5,822 nt of DNA from Azoarcus sp. (GTDB lineage Bacteria > Pseudomonadota > Gammaproteobacteria > Burkholderiales > Rhodocyclaceae). Made by a program: the position numbers and the translations under genes. Every line of letters begins with the position of its first letter. Position 1 is the first letter of the stretch. The notes below the pieces were generated by a model, which ran no database searches, was not told the origin of the DNA, and saw only the letters and a list, made by a program, of their open reading frames with translations. This document shows, piece by piece, positions 1-5,298 of the stretch. The DNA lies in contig JALNWS010000227.1 of assembly GCA_023230755.1 (NCBI GenBank), positions 1 through 5,822 of the forward strand, written 5' to 3'.

Positions 1-306
1 CGTGGGCTGGATGGGACGCAGGGGGTCGTGATCCCGGCCGTCAGCGTGCGCCACCTCATGCTGCGCGAGGATGTGGTAGAGGCTGCGCGTGAGGGGCGTT
101 TCCACATCTACCCGGTGAGTACGGTGGACGAGGCGATGGAAGTGCTGACCGGCGTGCCTGCGGGTGAGGCGGACGCAAAGGGCGTGATGCCGCGCGGCTC
201 GCTCAACCAAAGAGTTGCCAGCGTGCTTGCGGACATGACGGCAGCCCGCCATGCCTACGCGGATGGAGATGCCGATGGCCGTCGTCGGCGCCGCGGCACG
301 CACTGA
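1..306 (+). CDS. Lon-like ATP-dependent protease, C-terminal end (5' truncated by the window)
   Basis: This is the final 101 residues of a cytoplasmic ATP-dependent serine protease of the Lon family. The reading frame is open from base 1, so the gene starts outside the window. The visible part matches the end of the Lon proteolytic domain: a 'GVVIPAVSVRHLML' stretch, then 'REDVVEAAREGRFHIYPV', then 'VDEAMEVLTG'. This pattern is typical of the LonB/YcbZ-like branch, where non-hydrolysed loops of the domain precede a short variable tail. The catalytic Ser-Lys dyad and the ATPase domain would lie upstream and cannot be checked. After the domain (about residue 53) comes a roughly 48-residue tail ending in a basic run (DGRRRRRGTH). 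A strong hairpin follows the stop codon at once, so this is probably the last gene of its transcript. The family call is fairly firm; the exact subfamily is inferred from the C-terminus only. Confidence 0.85.
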   Translation, partial: RGLDGTQGVVIPAVSVRHLMLREDVVEAAREGRFHIYPVSTVDEAMEVLTGVPAGEADAKGVMPRGSLNQRVASVLADMTAARHAYADGDADGRRRRRGTH

Positions 307-310
307 CAGA

Positions 311-349
311 CCCTTGCTGCCCCGGTCAGGTGGATCGGGGCAGCAAGGG
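311..349 (+). terminator. Strong hairpin after the Lon-like gene, probable terminator without a U-tract
   Basis: CCCTTGCTGCCCC (311-323) is perfectly complementary to GGGGCAGCAAGGG (337-349). Pairing continues inward through GGTC/GATC, with one G-T wobble, to give a 17-bp stem and a 5-base loop at 328-332. It lies four bases after the stop codon at 304-306, the usual place for a terminator. No T-run follows on either strand, so it is not a canonical intrinsic terminator. It may instead stop RNA decay at the 3' end or act with other factors. Confidence 0.6.
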
Positions 350-399
350 CGGCTGCGTCTGTACCATGAGCTCGCGAAATCGTCTGCAAGGTGCTTAAA

Positions 400-411
400 A
401 GGCCGTCTGAA
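400..411 (+). other. 12-mer identical to a Neisseriaceae DNA-uptake word
   Basis: AGGCCGTCTGAA at 400-411 equals the AG-DUS dialect as I recall it. It lies between the Lon-like gene and the small winged-helix-like gene. It is the only copy noticed in the window, whereas genomes that use the word carry it about once per kilobase, so chance or a past transfer is more likely than a working uptake signal. Confidence 0.3.
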
Positions 412-435
412 GGCAATCTGCGCGCTACGGCGGGC

Positions 436-464
436 TTGCCAAACCCGGTCTTTTGCCGTGTAAA
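436..464 (+). promoter_or_regulatory. Possible sigma70-type promoter for the small winged-helix-like gene
   Basis: TTGCCA at 436-441 (4 of 6 to the -35 consensus) is followed after exactly 17 bases by TGTAAA at 459-464 (4 of 6 to the -10 consensus). Transcription would begin near 471. That is downstream of the longest possible reading-frame start and upstream of the preferred ATG at 536, so it agrees with the shorter start. This is a pattern match only. Confidence 0.35.
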
Positions 465-522
465 CCGTGCTTGCAGCGCCCGAGTCAGGCATCATGGCGC
501 GCTTCGATGGCTTATCCGGCGC

Positions 523-528
523 AAAAGG
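523..528 (+). promoter_or_regulatory. Ribosome binding site deciding the start at 536
   Basis: AAAAGG lies seven bases before the ATG at 536. The alternative in-frame ATG at 494 has only a short TCAGG in front of it. This favours the 159-residue product over longer versions. Confidence 0.45.
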
Positions 529-535
529 CGTTCCC

Positions 536-1015
536 ATGTACCCGATTCTTGATATTGACGCCCAGTTGCTGCTGGCCACCCTGTTTGCTGCAAAAAGAAA
601 GCCGACCGAGCTGGTCGGCATCGTGACCGCGGCCGAGCTGCTGGGTTGCCCGATCAACTCCACCAATCTGTGGGCGGAATCCTTCCGCCGTCTTGTCACG
701 CACGGCCTCATCGTGATGGAGAACGAAGCCTACGCGCCGACCCCGGCCGCTCAGGCGATGGCAACAGGTCTGCCGAAAAAGGCCGATATTTCAGAGCGCG
801 TGTTCCTGATCCGGGAGAAGCTTTCTGCCTATACCCCCGCCGAGAAGAGCCCCTCGATCCCCATGACCGGGGCGCAGTTCGATGAAGCAATCCGCGCGCA
901 CAAGGCAATTGCGCAGCAGGGCGGCAGAAATCTGCTGATGCCCAAACCGAAAGTGGACGATGACCAACGCCGTCCGGCACGCAGGCCCTTTGCAGGTGGC
1001 AGGCGCAGGAACTGA
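536..1015 (+). CDS. Hypothetical protein with winged-helix-like N-terminal half, 159 aa
   Basis: I do not recognise a named family. The ATG at 536 is preferred because AAAAGG at 523-528 sits seven bases upstream, and the protein then begins MYPILDIDAQLL. An in-frame ATG at 494 would add 14 residues but has a weaker ribosome site. Residues about 8-75 have the pattern of a winged helix-turn-helix: a helix (AQLLLATLFAAKRK), a second helix (TELVGIVTAAELL), a candidate recognition helix (TNLWAESFRRLVTHGLI), then a short hairpin-like stretch ending in YAPTPAAQAMA. The rest is less regular: an ISERVFLIREKL helix, a further helix near residues 114-128, and a basic end (RRPARRPFAGGRRRN) that could contact nucleic acid. 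No signal peptide or membrane segment is seen. It is a single gene, convergent with the transporter at 1147-2187. A DNA-binding role is inferred from pattern alone. The open frame, ribosome site and strand-wide coding look make it a real gene. Confidence 0.7.
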   Translation: MYPILDIDAQLLLATLFAAKRKPTELVGIVTAAELLGCPINSTNLWAESFRRLVTHGLIVMENEAYAPTPAAQAMATGLPKKADISERVFLIREKLSAYTPAEKSPSIPMTGAQFDEAIRAHKAIAQQGGRNLLMPKPKVDDDQRRPARRPFAGGRRRN

Positions 1016-1146
1016 GGCGCTGCGGTTTCCGGCTGCCTGGGCCCGGTCAGTGCGCTTGCGCGGCTCGCCCATGCAGTCAAGCCGATCAGAATGCATGTTC
1101 CGAGTCTGGGCATCAAGTGGCGCCGGCGTCGGCCGTACGCGACCTC

Positions 1147-2187
1147 TCAATGCGTGTGCCGGTGGTGAATATCGGGAAAATGCGGATGCTTGTGAGCGAT
1201 GGCCACGTGTTCATGCCAATGAGCGTGCGCGATGTCCATGTCCCACTCGAACGCGTGCTGATGCTGGTGGTGCGCGTCGTGTGTGTGTATGTGGGCATGT
1301 TCGAGCGGCCCATGAACATGCTCATGCTCGTGGTGTTCGGTCAGGTGCAAGCAGACGCCCAAGCCCATCAGGCCAGCTGCAAGCCAGAATGATGGATCTG
1401 TCGATTCGCCAAGCAAGGCCAGCGCGACCGCGGCGCCAATGAACGGTGCGGTGGAAAAATAGGCGCCCGTTCGCGAAGTCCCAAGACCACGCAAGGCAAT
1501 GACGAACAGGACGAGGCTTACTCCATAGCCGAGCAAGCCAATGCTCATGGTGGCAAGGACGATTACGGTATTGGGCATCATTGCGCCGAGCGACAGTGCC
1601 AGAAAGCAATTGACCGTACCGGCAATAATCCCCTTGCTGCCCGCAACGAACAGAGCGTCCGCGGCCGAAACCTTGCGCGTCAGGTTGTTGTCGATCGCCC
1701 AGCACAGGCAGGCGAGCGCAATGGCCATGGGGCCCGCCCAGTCGGAAACATCGGTTTTTCCCGCCGGCCACGACAGCACGAGACCACCGGCAACAATGGC
1801 GGCCATCCCCAGCACGATGCGGTGGCCGGCGTTCTCCCGGAACACAAACCACGCGATCACGGCCGTGAGTACTGCTTCGAGGTTCAGCAGCAGCGATGCA
1901 ACCGAACCACTTGTAGAGGTCAGCCCGAACAACAAGGCGACCGGGCCAAGCACTCCGCCAAAAAGGATCGCACCCAATAACCAGGGCCAATCAGTGGGTA
2001 GAAGGCCGGACGGGCTCCAGCCCCGAGCCCTCACCAAGCGAACAAGCGTGAGACCGACGCCGCTACCGAGATAGAGCAAGCCCGCGAGCAATACCGGGGA
2101 GACCTCGCCGGTCAGCACCTTCGCGAAAGGGGTGCTCGCGCCGAACAGGGCAGCTGCAAGCAAGGCGCTCAAAACACTGCGGTTCAT
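1147..2187 (-). CDS. DMT/EamA-family transporter with histidine-rich C-terminal tail
   Basis: This is an inner-membrane drug/metabolite transporter with two EamA repeats (about residues 5-140 and 150-282), making ten predicted helices. The first repeat has the family's mid-membrane acidic pattern (SLLLNLEAVLTAVIAWFVFRE, E104 and E118). The second begins near CWAIDNNLTRK (residues 162-172) and ends with the equivalent LLGES glutamate (E261). Plain members are about 290-300 residues; this one has 346. The surplus is residues 284-346 (bases 1147-1338), a cytoplasm- or periplasm-exposed tail in which 24 of 63 residues are histidine, mostly as alternating His-X-His, ending PDIHHRHTH. I recall similar tails in other proteobacterial DMT proteins, so the tail is probably a conserved part of a subfamily and not a frameshift. 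Histidine-dense tails usually bind Ni, Co, Zn or Cu, so a metal-related export or sensing role is inferred; the substrate is unknown. The start at 2187 has GGAAG about ten bases upstream. No metal-regulator site was recognised upstream. Confidence 0.9.
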   Translation of the reverse strand: MNRSVLSALLAAALFGASTPFAKVLTGEVSPVLLAGLLYLGSGVGLTLVRLVRARGWSPSGLLPTDWPWLLGAILFGGVLGPVALLFGLTSTSGSVASLLLNLEAVLTAVIAWFVFRENAGHRIVLGMAAIVAGGLVLSWPAGKTDVSDWAGPMAIALACLCWAIDNNLTRKVSAADALFVAGSKGIIAGTVNCFLALSLGAMMPNTVIVLATMSIGLLGYGVSLVLFVIALRGLGTSRTGAYFSTAPFIGAAVALALLGESTDPSFWLAAGLMGLGVCLHLTEHHEHEHVHGPLEHAHIHTHDAHHQHQHAFEWDMDIAHAHWHEHVAIAHKHPHFPDIHHRHTH

Positions 2188-2431
2188 TGCATTTCATCTT
2201 CCGTGATTGCGTCACCAGCGAGAATCGTACGACCGCACGATCTGCGACGTGCGCTGAATCCACACATGCGTGCACATTATTCGACGGGGACACCTTGATC
2301 GCGGTCGGCAGTCTGTGGGGCGACAAACTGGGACCTGCCATTCTACCTTTGCGAGGCAATATACGGCAGTTGGCCTGTCAGCCAAGCGCGAACGTTCGAT
2401 GCCGAGCGGCAGTTGACGGACACTTCAAAAA
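2188..2431. other. Gene-free leader region upstream of the DMT transporter
   Basis: This stretch holds the promoter and leader of the transporter (reading leftwards), but no convincing -35/-10 pair was found. Small dyads are present: TCGTACGA at 2225-2232, and CGCACG (2234-2239) pairing with CGTGCG (2248-2253) over an 8-base loop. Either could be an operator or chance. Bases 2299-2332 resemble part of the MFS gene at 4744-4777 in the same reading phase. An open frame runs rightwards from 2187 to 2507, but it lacks a ribosome site and runs into repeat DNA, so it is not called as a gene. Confidence 0.4.
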
Positions 2432-2662
2432 TCAAACGACTCTGACCCCTCTGGTCCCTTTCGTGCCGGCACGGCGGTGTTCTGGCTTGCTGTGCTCGCG
2501 CTCGTGACGCTGGATACGGTGGGCGCTGGCGGCATACGCGTCGAGCCTCCACCCATTGCGCTAGGCAGTGGGCAGGCTGGTTCGGGCGGGCACTGCTCGG
2601 GGCGCTGACGAATAAGCGGGTATGGCGGACGACGGAGAATCAAAGGGGTCAGAGTCGTTTGA
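2432..2662. mobile_element. MITE-like segment bounded by 19-bp inverted repeats
   Basis: TCAAACGACTCTGACCCCT at 2432-2450 is repeated exactly, in inverse orientation, at 2644-2662. The 193 bases between hold no recognisable gene. One rightward frame reads hydrophobic residues (VFWLAVLALVTL) after about 2478 but lacks a clear start. One leftward frame merely runs out of the repeat as GSESFDF. The arrangement fits a small non-autonomous element or two REP-like units enclosing a spacer. No target duplication was seen and no transposase is present. The repeat word is one I recall near Y1-type (REP-associated tyrosine) transposases, which could mobilise it in trans. Boundaries are those of the repeat and may not be the true element ends. 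Confidence 0.5.
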
Positions 2663-2692
2663 AAGTTTCAAACGACTCTGACCCCTTTGATT
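2638..2692. repeat. Perfect palindrome, 27-bp arms around one central base (REP-like)
   Basis: Bases 2638-2664 are the exact reverse complement of 2666-2692, with only G2665 unpaired, for a 55-base palindrome. Each arm contains the repeat word GACTCTGACCCCTTTGATT (read rightwards at 2674-2692). In single-stranded DNA or RNA it would fold into a very stable hairpin. Read rightwards it is followed at once by TTTTT (2691-2695 overlaps the end of the arm), the shape of an intrinsic terminator. However, no rightward gene ends here; the nearest gene feeding into it is the leftward LysR gene ending at 2960. Confidence 0.9.
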
Positions 2693-2700
2693 TTTGCTTT

Positions 2701-2739
2701 GACTCTGACCCCTTTGATTCGACCCCTTTGATTCGACCC
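2701..2739 (+). repeat. Decayed tandem copies of the REP-like word (14-bp period)
   Basis: GACTCTGACCCCTTTGATT recurs exactly at 2701-2719, 27 bases after the copy in the palindrome's right arm. Its last part, GACCCCTTTGATTC (2707-2720), is then repeated exactly at 2721-2734, followed by a partial GACCC (2735-2739). This gives about 2.4 units of 14 bp. It looks like local slippage or recombination at the edge of the palindrome. Confidence 0.85.
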
Positions 2740-2959
2740 GGAGCGACGGGCCTGGTGAACACGAAAGTTCATTCTAGTCCCGTACGCCACCGGGTGTGCC
2801 TGATCAGCCGTTCAGTCATGTCGCGGCAAAAGAGGCGGATCGCACAGGGGCCCTGGCCGCAGCCTGCCACGCGCGCGGTGGAGGAGTGCGTGGGAGATTG
2901 AAGGATCTCGCAGCGGCTCAGCCCCATTGCCTGCGTTCCACCCTATTACGTTGAATGTC
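2740..2959. other. Gene-free stretch between the repeat cluster and the LysR gene
   Basis: No gene, RNA or strong hairpin is supported here. It is the 3' flank of the leftward LysR gene. A short GAGAT/ATCTC dyad surrounds TGAAGG near 2894-2909, but without a T-run it is too weak to call a terminator. The open frames in it are short and without ribosome sites. Confidence 0.4.
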
Positions 2960-3895
2960 TTACGAAGCGGCAAATGATCGCTTGCTCGCTTCATCGCATC
3001 CGCCCGCACCCGAACCCCAATGCTCACTCAAATAGCTCACAAATGTGGAGATCCGGGCGGACAGCGCCGTGTTCCGGTAGTACACGGCGTTGACCGGCTG
3101 GCGCACCTCCAGCGTTCGGGTGGGGAACAACTGCACCAGGCGTCCTTCGGTTCGGTCACGATGGGTCATGAAGTCCGCCAAACAGACGATCCCCGCGCCT
3201 TCAAGTGCCAGCTGGCGCAGGGTTTCACCGCTGGAGGCTGCAATGGTGGGGGTGATACGCAGCGGCAGGTCGTCCTGTGCGGGTAACGGCCATTCATTGA
3301 GTGCAGCCGGCTGTGTGAAGCCCAGCAAGACATGCTGAGCGAGGTCGCCGGTGCTGCGCGGCCGACCGTGCTGTTCAAGATAGGAAGGCGCTGCCAGCAC
3401 GCGCAGACGGCAGCTTCCGATAGGCCGAGCATGCAGCGTTGAGTCCTTGAGCCTTCCGATGCGGATGGCAACGTCGGTGCGCTGCTCCAGCAGGTCGATC
3501 AAGCCTTCGTTGCTGGTTAGCTCCAGCGTCACTTCCGGATAGCGCTCACGGTAGCCGGAAATCAACGGAACAACACCGTGGAGCATGAAAGGCGTGGCGG
3601 CATCTACACGCAGGCGTCCAGCCGGCCGTTCGCGGCGGATCGAAAGATCTTCTTCGGCGCCCTCGACGCAGGCGATGATCTCTCTCGCACGGTCGAGAAA
3701 AATGGTGCCTTCCTCAGTCAGCTCCAGACGTCGCGTGGTGCGGCGAAGGAGTGTCGTGTTCAGCTTGTGCTCCAGCCGCCCCAGGGTTCGGCTGACTGCC
3801 GATACGGTCAGCCCCAGATGGTCGGCCGCACGCGACAGCGCACCCGCATCGACCACCGCGATCAAAGTCCGCATTTCATCCAGGGTTGTCTTCAT
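2960..3895 (-). CDS. LysR-type transcriptional regulator (CrgA-like group), 311 aa
   Basis: This is a cytoplasmic DNA-binding regulator that senses a small molecule. The start at 3895 gives MKTTLDEMRTLIAVV, which matches where the family's N-terminal helix begins. The frame stays open to an ATG at 3976, but that extension covers the divergent promoter region and looks non-coding. Residues 5-63 form the winged helix-turn-helix, with recognition helix near TVSAVSRTLGRLE (30-42) and the wing ending RRLELTEEG. Residues about 90-295 are the periplasmic-binding-protein-like effector domain, starting at PAGRLRVDAATPF and including RTDVAIRIG. Length is normal for the family (about 300), with a slightly long serine-rich end. 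No good ribosome site precedes the ATG at 3895; a start at M8 (3874) is possible but would cut into the first helix. It is divergent from the MFS gene across 103 bp, so it most likely controls that gene and itself. The effector is unknown. Confidence 0.93.
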   Translation of the reverse strand: MKTTLDEMRTLIAVVDAGALSRAADHLGLTVSAVSRTLGRLEHKLNTTLLRRTTRRLELTEEGTIFLDRAREIIACVEGAEEDLSIRRERPAGRLRVDAATPFMLHGVVPLISGYRERYPEVTLELTSNEGLIDLLEQRTDVAIRIGRLKDSTLHARPIGSCRLRVLAAPSYLEQHGRPRSTGDLAQHVLLGFTQPAALNEWPLPAQDDLPLRITPTIAASSGETLRQLALEGAGIVCLADFMTHRDRTEGRLVQLFPTRTLEVRQPVNAVYYRNTALSARISTFVSYLSEHWGSGAGGCDEASKRSFAAS

Positions 3896-3998
3896 CGTTG
3901 ATATAAACGCAAATATGTTTTCAATACTATGGACTTTATAGCATAAGTGATTTGACTCACCATCGCATCCTTTCAACGCTCAACACAAGGATGCAAGC
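3896..3998. promoter_or_regulatory. Divergent regulatory region between the LysR and MFS genes
   Basis: This 103-bp AT-rich gap must hold both promoters and the LysR operator. Candidate dyads are ATAT-N8-ATAT at 3901-3916, only five bases from the regulator's start codon, and TTAT-AGC-ATAA at 3936-3946. On the minus strand TATAAA (3940-3935) is a possible -10 for the regulator. On the plus strand CATAAG (3942-3947), 16 bases after TTCAAT (3920-3925), is a possible promoter for the MFS gene; TTGACT (3952-3957) is a lone -35-like word. A dyad so near the regulator's own start would suit autorepression. Which dyad is bound cannot be settled by reading. Confidence 0.5.
3987..3991 (+). promoter_or_regulatory. 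Ribosome binding site of the MFS gene
   Basis: AAGGA lies seven bases upstream of the ATG at 3999, good spacing and a strong match. It fixes the start used for the transporter. Confidence 0.7.
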
Positions 3999-5201
3999 AT
4001 GCCAATCGCGCTATTCGCGCTGACTATCAGCGCTTTTGCCATCGGGACGACAGAGTTCGTCATCGTTGGCCTGATCCCGACCATCGCTGCTGACTTGTCC
4101 GTCAGCCTGCCGTCAGCCGGGCTTCTCGTCAGCCTCTATGCGCTCGGCGTCGCGGTCGGTGCTCCGGTGCTCACCGCCTTGACGGGCAAGGTGCCACGCA
4201 AGGCGCTGCTTCTCGCCCTGATGGCACTGTTCACGGCGGGCAACCTGGTCGCCTGGCAATCACCAGGTTACGAGTCCCTGATCGTGGCGCGCATCCTGAC
4301 CGGACTGGCCCACGGCGTCTTCTTCTCGATCGGGTCGATCATCGCAGCGAGCGTGGTGCCCAAGGAGAAGGCCGCAAGTGCCATCGCGATAATGTTCACT
4401 GGCCTGACTGTGGCCTTGGTGACGGGTGTGCCAATGGGCACGTTCATCGGTCAGCACTTTGGCTGGCGCGCCACGTTTCTCGCCGTCGCAGCCTTGGGTG
4501 TGATCGCGTTCATGGGAAGCCTGATCTTCGTCCCCAGGAACGTACCGCACAGCAAGCCGGCTACGCTTCGTCAGCAGATCGGCGTGCTGGCGCAGCCCCG
4601 GTTACTCCTCGTCTACGCGATGACCGCCGTGGGCTACGGCGGTTCGTTCATCGCCTTCACGTTCCTGGCTCCGATTCTTGAGCAGATAACGGGCTATTCA
4701 GCGAGCGCGGTTGGCGGGGTCATGCTGGCTTATGGCATCTCGGTCGCGGCTGGCAATCTGTGGGGCGGCAAACTTGCAGATCGGAGCGGGCCAATCCCGG
4801 CGCTGAAACTCATTTTCCTGTTGCTCGCTGTCGTGCTTGCGGTTCTGAGCATCACCGCTCCGAATCGCTGGTTGATGCTTGTCACCGTACTGGCGTGGGG
4901 TGGTGTTGCCTTCGGCAATGTGCCGGGTCTTCAAGTCTATGTGGTCAAGCAGGCGCAACGCTTCGCTCCGCAGGCCGTGGATGTGGCTTCGGGCCTGAAC
5001 ATCGCAGCCTTCAACGTCGGCATTGCGGCTGGCGCCTGGGTGGGCGGCTTGATCGTGACCCACGTTGGCCTGATCCACACTGCATGGGTTGGCGCGCTGG
5101 TGGTACTCGTCGCGTTTTTCCTGACAGTTTGGGCCGGGAGGCTGGATCGGCGCGATGCAGAGATCGAACTGTCGGCAGGTATTGCGCCAGTCACGCCGTG
5201 A
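3999..5201 (+). CDS. MFS exporter of the DHA1 family (AraJ/YdhP/SotB-like), 400 aa
   Basis: This is an inner-membrane proton-driven exporter with twelve predicted helices and the usual family length of about 390-400. The N-terminus has the signature FAIGTTEFVIVGLIP (residues 13-27), shared by AraJ, YdhP, NepI and SotB. The helix 2-3 loop carries a degenerate motif A (LTGKVPRKALLL, 61-72). Helix 4 has the motif B pattern R98-ILT-G102-LAH-G106. Helix 5 has a motif C-like GVPMG (143-147), the mark of antiporters. The second-half motif A is GGKLADRSG (256-264). Related proteins export sugars, purine nucleosides, or drugs such as chloramphenicol; the substrate here is not predictable. It is divergent from the LysR gene and 97 bp upstream of a luciferase-like oxidoreductase on the same strand, which suggests joint export and conversion of one compound or class. 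No obvious strong terminator follows, so read-through into the next gene is possible. Confidence 0.95.
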   Translation: MPIALFALTISAFAIGTTEFVIVGLIPTIAADLSVSLPSAGLLVSLYALGVAVGAPVLTALTGKVPRKALLLALMALFTAGNLVAWQSPGYESLIVARILTGLAHGVFFSIGSIIAASVVPKEKAASAIAIMFTGLTVALVTGVPMGTFIGQHFGWRATFLAVAALGVIAFMGSLIFVPRNVPHSKPATLRQQIGVLAQPRLLLVYAMTAVGYGGSFIAFTFLAPILEQITGYSASAVGGVMLAYGISVAAGNLWGGKLADRSGPIPALKLIFLLLAVVLAVLSITAPNRWLMLVTVLAWGGVAFGNVPGLQVYVVKQAQRFAPQAVDVASGLNIAAFNVGIAAGAWVGGLIVTHVGLIHTAWVGALVVLVAFFLTVWAGRLDRRDAEIELSAGIAPVTP

Positions 5202-5298
5202 GGGGGGCAGCAGGCACTGGCTGAGTTACCAAGAAGGAATTTGAAGGGCAGGTGTCTTGCACTGACTAGCCCTAATTGATCTGACCTGTGAGAGCAAC
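5202..5298 (+). other. Spacer between the MFS and oxidoreductase genes
   Basis: These 97 bases contain only a weak dyad (AGGGC 5245-5249 with GCCCT 5269-5273) and no T-run, so no terminator is called. No strong promoter pair was found. Co-transcription of the two genes, or a separate weak promoter here, are both possible. Confidence 0.4.

Noticed and set aside
251..463. Rightward 70-codon frame overlapping the end of the Lon-like gene
   Set aside because: It begins inside the protease in another frame and runs through the hairpin. No coding signal is seen.
960..1442. Rightward open frame of 160 codons across the histidine-rich region
   Set aside because: It is the antisense shadow of the low-complexity histidine tail, with no ribosome site and arginine/alanine-rich composition. 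The leftward DMT frame has clear family motifs.
2425..2643. Leftward 72-codon open frame in the MITE-like segment
   Set aside because: It starts near the palindrome, ends in the inverted repeat (GSESFDF), is proline-rich and has no recognisable domain.
2668..2739. Possible CRISPR-like repeat array
   Set aside because: Repeats are unequal in length, one is part of a palindrome and two are directly abutting without spacers. No cas gene is present.
2659..2901. Rightward 80-codon open frame starting in the palindrome
   Set aside because: Its first third is translated repeat DNA (SDPFDF-type peptides) and it has no ribosome site. Such peptides are common false annotations next to this repeat.
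3896..3976. N-terminal extension of the LysR protein to an ATG at 3976
   Set aside because: The added 27 residues cover the AT-rich divergent promoter region and precede the normal family start at MKTTLDEM.
4760..5224. Rightward 154-codon frame within the MFS gene, and similar frames opposite the LysR gene
   Set aside because: They are shadows in other frames of genes with clear family motifs, and are rich in cysteine, arginine and glycine, as expected of shifted GC-rich code.
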